Shown here piece after piece: positions 33,569 to 44,100 of a stretch of DNA of 64,000 nt. The stretch spans positions 248,001 through 312,000 of the forward strand of contig NZ_FNGS01000006.1 in assembly GCF_900103285.1 (NCBI RefSeq), read 5' to 3'. This DNA is from Siphonobacter aquaeclarae. GTDB taxonomy: Bacteria > Bacteroidota > Bacteroidia > Cytophagales > Spirosomataceae. Each line of letters starts with the position of its first letter. Position 1 is the first letter of the stretch. A model generated the notes under the pieces. The model ran no database searches, was not told where the DNA came from, and worked only from the letters and a program-made list of their open reading frames with translations. The position numbers were made by a program, and so were the translations under genes.

Positions 33569-36500
33569 TCAGAAAGAATACCGGGCACCGAGTTGGGAGT
33601 TCCAGCGGGAAGCGAAATCGCTCACCGTGTAAGGCCGGAACGTACCTTCGATGTTGTTCATGTTGTTGATGTTGAACTGAAGGGCCGGCTTGGCAGCAGT
33701 CGGCGTGAAGGCCGTACCGTTCTGCTTCTGGTTGCCGGAGGTCAGTACGGAGAACAGGTTAACCGACTGGTTGGTGAGTGCATAGGCACGTCCCCAATCC
33801 TTGTTCAGGAGATTTCCGACGTTGAGTACATCGAAGAAGACCTGAAGTTTGTGCTGGCCGAAGACGAAGTCCTGCGCGATGCGGAGATCGAAGTGGTTTT
33901 CCCAGGGCAGGCGGTCACCGTTGCGGACAGAGTTCTTACCCATGTTGTCCTTGATGTACTTGTTGGCGTTGGCAAACTTCTGGAAATCGTCCCACTGCTG
34001 AGCTGCCGTAGCACCGCCGCTGATGTCAGCGAAGTTGGCTTCTGCCGCGCTGGCGGGCAGGTAGGCCATCGTGTTGGAGGTCAGACCGGTGATGTCGTCA
34101 CCCGTGATCGTACGGTTGTACAGGTAGGACATCCGTTGGCCGGACTGGCCGGTGTAAATCAGCGTGATGATGGTTGCAAGGTTCTTGGACCACTTAAACT
34201 CCTTGCTGATGTTACCGATGATCCGGGAACCCATGTCGAAGTTTGAGTTGGCGAGATCCAGGCGGTTGAGACCGTTCGTCGCATAAGCAAAACGCCAGTT
34301 AGAGTAAGCTACGGAACTCGTCAGGTCGGTGAGAGACTTCGTGCCGCCGTAGGTATAAGCAAGCATACCTGACCAACCACGGTCATACGGCTTCTGAAGT
34401 TGTGCTGTGAAGCTGTAGCTGTAACCCTTGTCGGTATTCTTCAGACGGATAACATCCGTGAAGGCCGTCGTTACACGCTTCGTCCAGAGCGGGCGGGAGG
34501 TGGGGCCGAGGGCAACCGTACTTTCGCCGTTGGCGCTCAGGTTGAGGTTTTCGTAGTTGGCGTTGTTGAGCGTCTTGGTGTAGATCGCCTCGAGCGTTCC
34601 GACGAGACCCCAGATACCCAGTTTGCGGTCAACAGCGAGGTTGGCACGGAATACCTGCGGGAACTTGAAGTTTTTGTCGATAACGTTGATCACCGGAGGA
34701 GCAGCCGTTACGCTGGTCGGGATATAAGCACCGGCGTGTGCATCGTTCGGGTCGAAGTTGTACTTGATGTTCGGAATACCGTTGGCATTCGAAACAGAGT
34801 AGTTGATGTTCGTTACACCCGTGTTGGACATCTGGTTGGAAATCCAAACAAACGGAACACGACCCGTGAACAGACCGGCGCCACCGCGGAGCTGGGTGAC
34901 GGCATCGCCGTTTACATCCCAGTTGAAACCTACACGGGGGGAGAACAGCGGACGGGCTTTCGGCATCTGGTTCGTGGCATAACCCGGGAAGGCAGCCGCT
35001 ACGGCCGGGTTTTCAGCCGGCTTGTTGAAGAATACCGGCATGTCGATGCGGAGACCGAGCGTTACTTTCAGGCGGTTGGTCGCAGACCATACATCCTGAC
35101 CATAAACGCTGAACTGAGCGGCATTCAACTTAGCAGCAGCCTTGTCAGACGGATCGGAGCTCGTTGAGTAGCCGACGTTGTAGGAGGTCAGACCGGTGTT
35201 AGCCATGAAGTTGGCAATACCCAGCGGGCTGTTTGTATTGGCCGCGTTGTAGGTATAGTTACCGTAGTATCCCTGGAGGAAAACGTTCTTGCTATTGAAG
35301 AATTCGTTGTTCGTTCCGAAGGTAAAGGTATGCTTGCCGGAATAGACGGTGAAGTTATCTGTAATCGTGAAGATGTCCTGATCGAGGCTGTTGGCCTGTG
35401 AAGAGTTCTCTGAACCCAGGTTGTAAGTAATCGAAGCCTTGGACAGGGTGTCGTAGCTGTTGATCGTCAGGCCGGGGAAGAACTTACTGGCGCGTTTGTC
35501 GCGGATCTGGTTGTAAGTCAGACGGAATACGTTCGAGAACTTCGAAGAAATGTTGCTGTTCAATTCAACGACCGTCGAGTTGCTCTTGCTGAAGAAGCGG
35601 TAACCGGTGTTCGAGAACGGTACAGAAGTAGCCGTCCGGCTGAGTACATCGTTGCTTCCGTCCACGTAGTTGTGACGGATCGTCAGGGTATTCTTCTCGT
35701 TGATGTTCCAGTCGATACGCGCAAAAACAGACGTGGATTTGTTTTCGTTGTTGATGGCGCCATATGAACCCGGATCGTATTTCCAGGTATTGATCATGAA
35801 CTGGCGGAGCGTTTCCAGCGTCGCGGGATTTACCTTGGAGCCTGAACCGGCAACCGTCGGGTCAAAAGCCAGCGGGGTGGATTTTTCAAAGCGTTCGGCG
35901 TTGACATAGAAGAACAGTTTGTTCTTGATGATCGCGCCGCCGAGGCTTGCACCGTAAGTTTTGTTCTTGAAAGCCGGATATGCATTCCGGGTTACAACGT
36001 CGTTATACTTCTGGCTCTTTCCGACGAAGTTTTCGTTCTGGAACTGGCCATAGGCCGAGCCGTGGAATTTATTCGTACCGCTCTTCGTAACGGCGTTGAT
36101 ACCGCCGCCGGTGAAACCGCCCTGAGTGACGTCGTACGGAGACAGTACCACCTGCATTTCCTGGATCGTTTCGATGGAGATCGGGTTCACGTTCGCCTGG
36201 CCGCCGTTGGTGCCGCTGGCCGTCAGGCCGAAACCGTCGCTGGCGTTGGCGCCGTCGATCGTGAACTGGTTGTACCGGTTATTCTGACCGCCGAAGGATA
36301 CGCCGTTACCTGCCGTGTTCGCCTGCGGAGTCATCCGGACAAAATCCTGCACACTCCGGTTGATGGTCGGCAGAGCCTGCATCTGGCGCAGTGAGATAAA
36401 GGTAGAAGCACCGTTGCGAAGTGAACTGATCACGCCGCCTTTTTCAGCCGTTACTGTTACTTCCTGCAGGTTGGCTGCATTGTTTTCAAGGGCAACGTTG

Positions 36501-36835
36501 AGGGAGAGGGGCGTACCGAGGGTAACCACCAGATCCGTCAGTTTTTTGGGGGTCATTCCGACGTACGAGATCGTGACGGAATAAGGGCCACCTACTCTCA
36601 GGTTAGGTAACGTGTACTGACCATTGTCGCGGGTAACGGTACCGTACACGGTTCCCGTCGGTTCGTGAATGGCCTTGACGGTAGCACCCGGCAAAGCCTC
36701 GCCCTTGGTGTCCGTGATACGGCCCACGATGGACGATGTCGTAACCTGCGCATCCGCCCGGTAGCCGACACAGGCCAGTGCCAGCACCAGCGCAATACCC
36801 AGTACACGCGTGATTGGTAAAATTTGCCTCATCAT
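33569..36835 (-). CDS. Oar-like TonB-dependent receptor
   Basis: A 1088-residue outer-membrane receptor, tandem paralogue of the gene at 30058. Signal peptide MMRQILPITRVLGIALVLALACVGYRADA-Q, then a CarboxypepD_reg domain (about 32-115, SSIVGRITDTKGEALPGATVKAI), a plug with NQFTIDGANASDGFG and QGGFTGGGINAVTKSGTNKF, and a barrel ending SQLGARYSF with the terminal aromatic needed by the BAM complex. Two consecutive ATGs open the gene. The region upstream contains a promoter-like pair at 36897-36927. The transported substrate is unknown; Oar in Myxococcus is linked to signalling, and Bacteroidota homologues are often abundant surface proteins. Confidence 0.9.
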   Translation of the reverse strand: MMRQILPITRVLGIALVLALACVGYRADAQVTTSSIVGRITDTKGEALPGATVKAIHEPTGTVYGTVTRDNGQYTLPNLRVGGPYSVTISYVGMTPKKLTDLVVTLGTPLSLNVALENNAANLQEVTVTAEKGGVISSLRNGASTFISLRQMQALPTINRSVQDFVRMTPQANTAGNGVSFGGQNNRYNQFTIDGANASDGFGLTASGTNGGQANVNPISIETIQEMQVVLSPYDVTQGGFTGGGINAVTKSGTNKFHGSAYGQFQNENFVGKSQKYNDVVTRNAYPAFKNKTYGASLGGAIIKNKLFFYVNAERFEKSTPLAFDPTVAGSGSKVNPATLETLRQFMINTWKYDPGSYGAINNENKSTSVFARIDWNINEKNTLTIRHNYVDGSNDVLSRTATSVPFSNTGYRFFSKSNSTVVELNSNISSKFSNVFRLTYNQIRDKRASKFFPGLTINSYDTLSKASITYNLGSENSSQANSLDQDIFTITDNFTVYSGKHTFTFGTNNEFFNSKNVFLQGYYGNYTYNAANTNSPLGIANFMANTGLTSYNVGYSTSSDPSDKAAAKLNAAQFSVYGQDVWSATNRLKVTLGLRIDMPVFFNKPAENPAVAAAFPGYATNQMPKARPLFSPRVGFNWDVNGDAVTQLRGGAGLFTGRVPFVWISNQMSNTGVTNINYSVSNANGIPNIKYNFDPNDAHAGAYIPTSVTAAPPVINVIDKNFKFPQVFRANLAVDRKLGIWGLVGTLEAIYTKTLNNANYENLNLSANGESTVALGPTSRPLWTKRVTTAFTDVIRLKNTDKGYSYSFTAQLQKPYDRGWSGMLAYTYGGTKSLTDLTSSVAYSNWRFAYATNGLNRLDLANSNFDMGSRIIGNISKEFKWSKNLATIITLIYTGQSGQRMSYLYNRTITGDDITGLTSNTMAYLPASAAEANFADISGGATAAQQWDDFQKFANANKYIKDNMGKNSVRNGDRLPWENHFDLRIAQDFVFGQHKLQVFFDVLNVGNLLNKDWGRAYALTNQSVNLFSVLTSGNQKQNGTAFTPTAAKPALQFNINNMNNIEGTFRPYTVSDFASRWNSQLGARYSF

Positions 36836-37312
36836 AAAGTTTGGAATTTAGTTTGAAATTGAACTTTGGCGTTACACCTCCGTAAAAATTCTGCCGCAAA
36901 GAAACAGAGGATTTTGACTTCTGCCAAGCTGTATGTTACGACATCTATTCTAAAATAATTCAGTAATTACCTGATTTATAGAAAAAGCCTTGTTTTGTAT
37001 TGAAATAGAACAATTTGGGGTATGTTAAATAATCGTTAACTCACATAGGTCTATTCGATTGTACTATTTTGATACAGCCTGAAAAATTATCCCCGTGCCT
37101 GCCATTACTTTTGAAAGATTCTGAAAAAGTATTTTCCGACATAGGTCTGCTGCTTCCGGATGCAGGCAGTCATTAACCTTTAGCCGATATTCCCTATAAA
37201 ATAAATGGACCAGCGGAGCCGGGAAGAACGTTGCGGCCTCCATCGTCCGGGCTTTTTCAGTCCTTGCGAAAAGCTATTTCCCCGCTATCTTGCGAAACGA
37301 ACAGTCAGGATT
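36836..37312. other. AT-rich divergent promoter region
   Basis: A 477-base intergenic region between the divergent receptor and patatin genes, clearly more AT-rich than the surrounding genes. It holds the receptor promoter candidate (36897-36927). Nothing else resembles a gene; the reading frame extending the patatin gene upstream to 37205 has non-family residues. Confidence 0.6.
36897..36927 (-). promoter_or_regulatory. Promoter candidate for the Oar-like receptor
   Basis: On the minus strand a TTG (36927-36925) is followed after 20 bases by TTTCTTTG (36904-36897), one mismatch from TAnnTTTG, at the spacing expected for the Bacteroidota -33/-7 promoter. It would give a leader of about 55 bases. 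Confidence 0.45.
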
Positions 37313-38254
37313 ATGAAGAAAATACTCGTGCTGGCAGGAGGGTCTGTCAAAGGTGCTTTCCAGGCCGGCGCCATCCGGGCCGTTTTCGAGTCGGGTTTCG
37401 CCCCCGACGCCGTTTACGGAATCTCGGCAGGCGCCATGAACGCGGCCTACCTCGTCAACGAGTTCGGACGGCATTACCGGGACGCCGGAAAAATCAACTT
37501 CCCCGCCGCCGCCAACGCCCTCTGTGACTTCTGGCGCGAACACATCAGCATGCCGGAAAGCCTCGCCGTACGCCGGGGTACCTACGAACTGGGGCTGAGT
37601 GCCATTCGCCGTAATTTTGACGGACTGCTTGATACTTCGCCGCTCCGGGATTTGCTTTACGCCAGTATTTCCCTCCGAAACCTGCAAAACAGCCCGGTAG
37701 ACCTCCGCGTCGGCGCTGTTGATATTACCGACGGCCGTATTGTCTATGCCGACCCGAACTTTCCACATTTTTTCGATTATGTACTCGCCAGCAGCGCGAT
37801 CCCCATCCTGATGCCAGTTGTCAAAATCGGTGGAAATGAAAAGCTGCCGTACCTCGATGGCGGCCTGCGGGAAGTTGCGCCGCTGCGCAGGGCTATTGCT
37901 GATGGCGCCACCGAAATCGTCTGCATAGCCTGCCATCCGAAAGATCTGGACGGTCAGTCGTTTCACTATGGAAACCTGCTGGCGCTGGTCGACCGCGTCA
38001 TGGACATCGCCGTCAACGAAACCCTCAACAGCGACCTGGACTGGGCTGAACTCATCAACGAAATGGCACCGGAAGACGGCAGCCCCATCGCCTTCGGACC
38101 ACTTAAGGGCAAACGCCGGATGAAGCTCACGATCATCCGTCCGCAAAACCCGCTGGCGATTGATATTCAGGAGTTTGATACGGACGATATTATCCGTCTC
38201 ACAACAGTAGGTTACCAGCGGGGCCGGGAAGTACTCACACCGCTGACGGTGTAA
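37313..38254 (+). CDS. Patatin-like phospholipase
   Basis: A 313-residue patatin-fold lipid acyl hydrolase. The oxyanion loop is GGSVKGAFQAGA (GGGxxG-like), the nucleophile Ser38 sits in GISAG (G-x-S-x-G), and Asp182 in LDGG completes the Ser-Asp dyad. The ATG at 37313 gives MKKILVLAGGSVKG. No signal peptide is present, so it is cytoplasmic or loosely membrane-bound. It starts an apparently short plus-strand group with the cysteine desulfurase, which has its own promoter. Substrate unknown. Confidence 0.9.
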   Translation: MKKILVLAGGSVKGAFQAGAIRAVFESGFAPDAVYGISAGAMNAAYLVNEFGRHYRDAGKINFPAAANALCDFWREHISMPESLAVRRGTYELGLSAIRRNFDGLLDTSPLRDLLYASISLRNLQNSPVDLRVGAVDITDGRIVYADPNFPHFFDYVLASSAIPILMPVVKIGGNEKLPYLDGGLREVAPLRRAIADGATEIVCIACHPKDLDGQSFHYGNLLALVDRVMDIAVNETLNSDLDWAELINEMAPEDGSPIAFGPLKGKRRMKLTIIRPQNPLAIDIQEFDTDDIIRLTTVGYQRGREVLTPLTV

Positions 38255-38300
38255 GTAGGTACTCGCCATCTGTCACCCCGTAAAAACGCCGGAAAACCGC

Positions 38301-38308
38301 TATCTTTG
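38301..38308 (+). promoter_or_regulatory. -7 box for the cysteine desulfurase gene
   Basis: TATCTTTG is an exact TAnnTTTG match 36 bases upstream of the ATG at 38345. No clear -33 TTG was seen. Confidence 0.5.
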
Positions 38309-38344
38309 CACTTTATCAGCAAACATTCTTTCCGGGGAGACCTT

Positions 38345-39487
38345 ATGAAACGAATTTATCTCGACAACGCTGCCACGACACCATTGGACCCCCAGGTGCT
38401 CGAGGAAATGCTTCCGTTGATGCGGGAGCAGTTCGGGAACCCTTCCTCTATTCACGGCCACGGCCGTGTAGTCCGTTCGGCGATCGAAAAGGCCCGTAAG
38501 AAAGTGGCCGAATTACTGAATACGTCTCCCTCCGAGATTTTCTTTACCTCAGGAGGTACCGAGGCCGACAATACGGTTCTGACAAATTCGGTACTTGCCA
38601 AAGGGGTTACGCATATCATTACGTCTCCGCTGGAACACCACGCGGTACTCCACACGGCAGAATCGCTGGAGAAACGCGGGCTGGTGAAGGTATCCCTCGT
38701 CGAACTCGATGAAAAGGGATTTGTGAATTACGCGCACCTTGAAGAGCTGCTGCGTAACAACCCGAATACCCTGATTTCGCTGATGCACGGGAATAATGAA
38801 ATCGCTAACCTGCTCGACCTCGAGCGGGTCGGTCACCTGGCCGCCGAGCACGGCGCGCTGTTTCATTCGGATACCGTCCAGACGATGGGCCACTACCGGC
38901 ATGATCTTCAGCATCTGAAAACGCATTTCATTGTGGGTGCGGCGCATAAATTCCACGGTCCGAAGGGCGTAGGATTCATGTACCTGCAGGCTGGAACGCG
39001 GATTCCGCCATTCATCCACGGCGGCGCGCAGGAGCGGAACATGCGCGGCGGAACGGAAAACGTTTACGGCATCGTCGGCCTGGCCAAAGCGCTCGAAATC
39101 GCCTATTCAGAAATGGACGAGCACCAGCGCTACATCAAGGGCCTCAAAACCCGCATGATCGAACGCCTGAAGGAAGCCATTCCGGACGTACGTTTCAACG
39201 GTGATTCTGAAAACGTCGAAGGAAGCCTGTATACGGTACTGAATGTGAGCTTCCCGCCATCAGCCGACAGCGAAATGCTGCTTTTCAACCTGGATATCGA
39301 AGGGGTATCAGCCTCCGGCGGTTCGGCGTGCAGCAGCGGTTCGGATGTAGGTTCGCATGTGCTGACGGCATTGAAGGCGGATCCGTCCCGGCCATCGGCG
39401 CGGTTCTCATTCTCCAAATACAATACTGCAGAAGAAATCGACGAAGTGGTTGCGAAGCTGACGACAATCGTCGGCGCCGTTGTCTGA
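38345..39487 (+). CDS. Cysteine desulfurase (NifS/IscS class)
   Basis: A 380-residue PLP enzyme that takes sulfur from cysteine as a persulfide for Fe-S clusters and thiolated tRNA. The PLP lysine is Lys202 in GAAHKFHGPKG, histidine 98-99 lies in SPLEHHAV, and the persulfide cysteine is Cys329 in GGSACSSGSD on a long loop, typical of class I (IscS/NifS). No IscU, IscA or suf gene is adjacent, so the partner system cannot be named. A strong terminator follows. Confidence 0.92.
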   Translation: MKRIYLDNAATTPLDPQVLEEMLPLMREQFGNPSSIHGHGRVVRSAIEKARKKVAELLNTSPSEIFFTSGGTEADNTVLTNSVLAKGVTHIITSPLEHHAVLHTAESLEKRGLVKVSLVELDEKGFVNYAHLEELLRNNPNTLISLMHGNNEIANLLDLERVGHLAAEHGALFHSDTVQTMGHYRHDLQHLKTHFIVGAAHKFHGPKGVGFMYLQAGTRIPPFIHGGAQERNMRGGTENVYGIVGLAKALEIAYSEMDEHQRYIKGLKTRMIERLKEAIPDVRFNGDSENVEGSLYTVLNVSFPPSADSEMLLFNLDIEGVSASGGSACSSGSDVGSHVLTALKADPSRPSARFSFSKYNTAEEIDEVVAKLTTIVGAVV

Positions 39488-39515
39488 CGTTCGTCTCTAT
39501 ACGCATTTAGTCCGG

Positions 39516-39548
39516 CAGCCTTTCCCGAAATGGAAAGGCTGTTTTTTT
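39516..39548 (+). terminator. Terminator after cysteine desulfurase
   Basis: CAGCCTTTCC, loop CGAAAT, GGAAAGGCTG followed by T7. Confidence 0.85.
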
Positions 39549-39687
39549 ATGTCTTCCGGTAAAAGAACCGTTGAAATATTTTCCCAAACGAAAGAAAAGC
39601 TTCCGGATCATTGGCTGGAACGGCCCAATTCCCAAATGTCTCCAAAATTGACTACGTGTTTTGTAGCCGTCGATCGAAAACCGACGG

Positions 39688-41085
39688 ATGCGTATGAGAT
39701 TGATTTCAGGAAACAGATCACCCAAAGTAGTCGTAGCGCTGATGCTGCTGGGGGCGCCGGGCTACGCCCAGGTGCAAAATCTCCAGCAGGTATTGGAACA
39801 GGGAACGACGCGCTTTCCCTTTTTGAAATCCAAGCAATCCGAAATCCGGAGTGCGCAGGAACGCTTGTCGGCTGCCGAAACCGAGCGGCTCCCGGTTATC
39901 ACGTTCCAGCATCAGTATAATTACGCTACGAACAACAGCATTACCGGTTCCGTCTTCAATTCGGAGGGAACCAACATCGCCATTTCCGGCGGAGTACGCC
40001 CCGATAACAATTACGACGGGGTCTTCGGAAGCTTCACCTCGGCGGTTGCCGAATGGCGCGTCTTCAACTTCGGCCGGGTCCGGACAGCGGTAAAAGCCGC
40101 CGAAGCCGATATCCGCCGCAGCGAAGAAGACTACGCCAACGAACTCTTTCAGCACCGGGTACGCATCGTTGATGCTTACCTCACCCTGCTCATCAACCAG
40201 AAACTGACTGAGTTGCAGCAACGGAACCTGGACCGTGCCCTGACATTCAAGCAGGTGGTCGATTCGGGCGTCCGTTCGGGTATGCGGCCGGGGGTAGACA
40301 GCTCCCTGGCAGCGGCAGAAGCTTCCCGGGCGCGGATTCTGCTGGCCGACAGCCGTCAGCGCGAGCAGGTACAGCGCCTTCGGCTCTCGGAACTGACCGG
40401 CGTAGTCCGGGATAACCTGGGAGTAGACAGCCTCCGGTTTTACACTTCCCTGCCGGTATCGCCGTCGTCGCCGGACAGTGCCTTTCTGCGGCACCCGACG
40501 CTGGCGTTTTTCCGGAGCCAGGTCGACTGGGCCACAGCCCGGAGCAGCGCTGTCCAGCATTCTGCCCGTCCGATCATCGCGCTGGTGGGCGCAGGGTGGG
40601 CAAGAGGCTCCGGCGTGCAGAACAATGGGGACGTGTACCATACCGACCTCTCGTCAGGTATCAAATACCAGGTTGGCAACTACCTTTTCGGTGTTGCGGC
40701 CCGCTGGAATCTGACGACGGCCCTGCGAATCCGGAGAGAATATCATAGTGAACTTGCTCAGGCTGAGCGTTTTCAATTTTTGGTGAACGACCAGCAAAAC
40801 CGCATCCAGCGTCAGCACAAGGAAGCCGAAGCCCAGTTTTCGGCTGCGTTGGAACAGGCCCAGCAGGCGCCGGTTCAGTTGCAGGCGGCGCGTCAGGCGT
40901 ATAACCAGGCGCGCTCCCGGTACCAGAACGGCCTTGCCGATCTGCCGACGCTCATTCAGAGTCTGCTGACGCTCAACCGGGCAGAGATCGACAGCTACGT
41001 CGCCAACAGCAATGCCTGGCGGTCGCTGCTGGCTATCGCTGCCGCTGAAGGCGACCTGTCCCTTTTTCTCCGTCAGACACCGTAA
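39688..41085 (+). CDS. TolC-family outer-membrane efflux protein
   Basis: A 465-residue outer-membrane channel of a tripartite efflux pump. The signal peptide ends LMLLGAPGYA-Q, and the mature part has two repeated OEP halves with long amphipathic helices (AERLSAAETERLP, QRNLDRALTFKQVVDSGVRSG, QARSRYQNGLADLPTLIQSL). A second ATG two codons downstream (39694) is an equally good start. It is the first gene of the efflux operon and is followed after 15 bases by the RND permease. Confidence 0.9.
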   Translation: MRMRLISGNRSPKVVVALMLLGAPGYAQVQNLQQVLEQGTTRFPFLKSKQSEIRSAQERLSAAETERLPVITFQHQYNYATNNSITGSVFNSEGTNIAISGGVRPDNNYDGVFGSFTSAVAEWRVFNFGRVRTAVKAAEADIRRSEEDYANELFQHRVRIVDAYLTLLINQKLTELQQRNLDRALTFKQVVDSGVRSGMRPGVDSSLAAAEASRARILLADSRQREQVQRLRLSELTGVVRDNLGVDSLRFYTSLPVSPSSPDSAFLRHPTLAFFRSQVDWATARSSAVQHSARPIIALVGAGWARGSGVQNNGDVYHTDLSSGIKYQVGNYLFGVAARWNLTTALRIRREYHSELAQAERFQFLVNDQQNRIQRQHKEAEAQFSAALEQAQQAPVQLQAARQAYNQARSRYQNGLADLPTLIQSLLTLNRAEIDSYVANSNAWRSLLAIAAAEGDLSLFLRQTP

Positions 41086-41100
41086 TCGCCCGAATCCGCT

Positions 41101-44100
41101 ATGTACAATATCATTCGATCTGCCCTACGGAAGCCGATTTCGATTGTCGTCGTTGTCGTGGGTATCCTTTTCTTTTCGGTTCTGTCGCTGCGAACCATCC
41201 CGGTTGATATCTTCCCGAACCTCGACCTGCCGACGATCTACGTTGTGCAGCCGTACGGGGGGATGGCGCCCGACCAAATGGACGGCTTCATCGCTACGCG
41301 GTACCAGGACCACTTTCTGTACGTATCCGGTATACGGGACGTAGAAGTCAAGACCATTCAGGGGCTTTCTCTGATCAAGCTTCAGTTTTATCCGGGAACG
41401 GACATGGCGCAGGCGGCCGCGGAGGTCGCCAACAACGTGTCCCGTGCCAAGGCGTATATGCCTGAGGGGACGGTACCGCCGCAGGTAGTCCGGTTCGACG
41501 CCAGCTCGGTACCGGTAGGTCAGCTGGTTTTTGAAAGCGCTACCCGTTCGCTGAACGAAATTCAGGATTATGCCTCGTCGCGGGTACGGCCGATGTTCTC
41601 CCGGATTGAAGGGGTATCGAGCCCGCCGCCTTTCGGAGGAAACCAGCGGACGATCGTCGTGCGTGTCGACCCGAAACTGGTCCGCAGCTATCAGCTGACA
41701 CCGGAGGAAGTCATCAAGGCTATTGTGGCGAATAACCAGCCGTCGCCGGCAGGTAATATCCGTGTGGGAGACAAGGCGGTGATGACGCCTGTCAATTCCC
41801 TCGTCAAAAAGCCGGAAGACTTCCTGAATATTCCGATCCGGACCGGGCACGGGCCGACGGTTTTTGTCCGCGACATCGGAACGGTGGAAGACGGCGCCGA
41901 TATTACCGTGAGCTATGCGCTGGTAAACGGTCGACGGGCGGTCTATATCCCCGTCGTCAAAAAATCCGACGCGTCTACGCTGGAAGTAGTAAGCAACCTG
42001 AAAAAGGCGCTTCCTGAAATCCAGAATGCGGTACCGGAAGATGTCAGGATTTCATACGAGTTTGACCAGTCTGTGTATGTCACCAACGCCCTCAAAAGCC
42101 TCGTAACGGAAGGTATCCTCGGTGCATTGCTGACCGGTTTGATGGTACTGCTCTTTTTGAGGGACTGGCGCAGCGTGATCATCGTGGTACTGACGATTCC
42201 GATTTCGGTACTTTCTGCGGTCATTCTGCTTCAGTTATTCGGACAGACGATCAATACCATGACGTTGTCCGGACTGGCGCTGGCGGTGGGGATTCTGGTC
42301 GACCAGGCCACGGTAACCATCGAAAACATCCACCAGCACCTGGAAATGGGGAAACCCAAAGCCCAGGCGATCTGGGAAGCGTGCAAGGAAATAGTCTTCC
42401 CGGAATTCCTGATTCTCCTCGCGATTCTGGCGGTATTTGCCCCGGCGTTTGTGATGACGGGAGTACCGAAGTCAATGTTTCTGCCGCTGTCGCTGTCAGT
42501 AGGTTTTGCGATGATCGCTTCCTTCCTGCTGTCTCAGACGCTGGTACCGGTATTGTCGAACTGGCTGCTGAAATCGCACCCGGAACACGAGGCGCCTACG
42601 CTGGCGCTCGACAGCGAGGAGATTCATGCCGTGGTTGATGAAGACGAACATCCGCATCAGCCGGAGGGAGGTTTTGAGCGCTTCAAGCACCGGTATACCC
42701 GTTTCCTCGAAAAGCTGGTAGCCCGCCGGAAGATGGTGGTATCGGTCTACCTCGTGGTGAGCGTGCTGATCATTGTTGCGGCTTTCCGGTTTATCGGGAC
42801 AGATATTCTTCCGCATGCCAATAGTCACCAGTTTCAGCTTCGGTTACGGACGCCGGACGGTACCCGGGTAGAGCGGACGGAAACGGCAACGCTGAAAGTC
42901 CTCGATATTATCAAGGAGGCGGTTGGTCCGGAGAATCTGGAGATATCCTCGGCGTATGTCGGTACGGTACCGTCGAGCTACGGAACGTCCAACATCTTCG
43001 TCTTCAACTCCGGTCCGCACGAGGCCGTGATGCAGGTATCACTGAAGGAGGATTACCATGTGAAGATGGATAACCTGAAGGAAGAACTGCGTCGCCGGAT
43101 AGCGGAAAAACTGCCTGATACCCGGATTTCCTTCGAACCGATGGAGCTCACCGACAAGATGATGAGCCAGGGATCGGCGACGCCCATTGAAGTGACGGTA
43201 GCGGCGAAAGATCTGAAGGAAGCCGGCCGTTTCGCCACCCTTATCAAAGACAAAATGCAGGCGCTGCCTTTCCTCCGGGATGTGCAGATCGCTCAGCCGT
43301 TGAAGTATCCGGTACTGCGGGTGACGATGGACCGTGAGCGGGCGGGCCAGCTCGGCGTGACGTCCACGCAGGTAGCCCGATCGATGGTAGCGGCGACGTC
43401 TTCCAGCCGGTTTACAGACAAAAACCTCTGGCTTGACGATGCCAAAGGACTGGCCTATCAGGTTCAGGTACAGATTCCGGAATACCTCATGACCTCGGCA
43501 GACGACATCGGGAATATTCCGTTGCGGCCGGGTGAAATGCGGCCAGTATTGTCGGATGTTGCTCATTTCTCGGAAGAATATGCGCCGGGAGAGTATGATC
43601 GTGCCGGTCCGAACCGCCTCGTTACCATCAACGCCAACCTCCATAATACCGATCTGGGTACGGCGCAAAAGGCTGTTGAACAGGTTATTAAAGAAGCGGG
43701 GACACCTCCCCGCGGCGTGATCGTCGAAATGCGCGGACAAACCCGGCTCCTGGCCGATACGCTGGGCGGGCTTCAAACCGGCCTGATTGTCGCAATTGTC
43801 ATCATCTACCTGCTGCTGAGCGCGAACTACCAGTCGCTGAAGCTGTCGCTCGTGATTCTGTCTGCCGTACCTGCGGTAGTAGCCGGTTCGCTGATGCTGC
43901 TGCTGGCCTGCGGGGCGACGCTCAACCTGCAATCCTACATGGGTCTGATCATGTCGGTAGGGGTGTCGGTTGCGAATGCGATTCTGATGGTGACAAACGC
44001 GGAGAACCTGCGGTTGTCGCTCGGAAAAGCGAGAAAAGCCGTACTCCTAGCGGCCGGCAGCCGGATTCGCCCGATCCTGATGACGAGTATCGCTATGGTG

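Noticed and set aside
37205-37312. A 36-residue N-terminal extension of the patatin gene
   Set aside because: The added residues (MDQRSREERCGLHRPG and beyond) are charged and unlike the family, which starts at MKKILVLAGG.
39718-40641. A 307-residue minus-strand frame opposite the TolC-like gene
   Set aside because: It is antisense to a gene with clear signal peptide and OEP repeats, and its sequence has no recognisable domain.
43039-43932. A 297-residue minus-strand frame opposite the RND permease
   Set aside because: It mirrors a conserved part of the permease and is Arg/Gln/His-rich, as antisense frames in GC-rich genes usually are.
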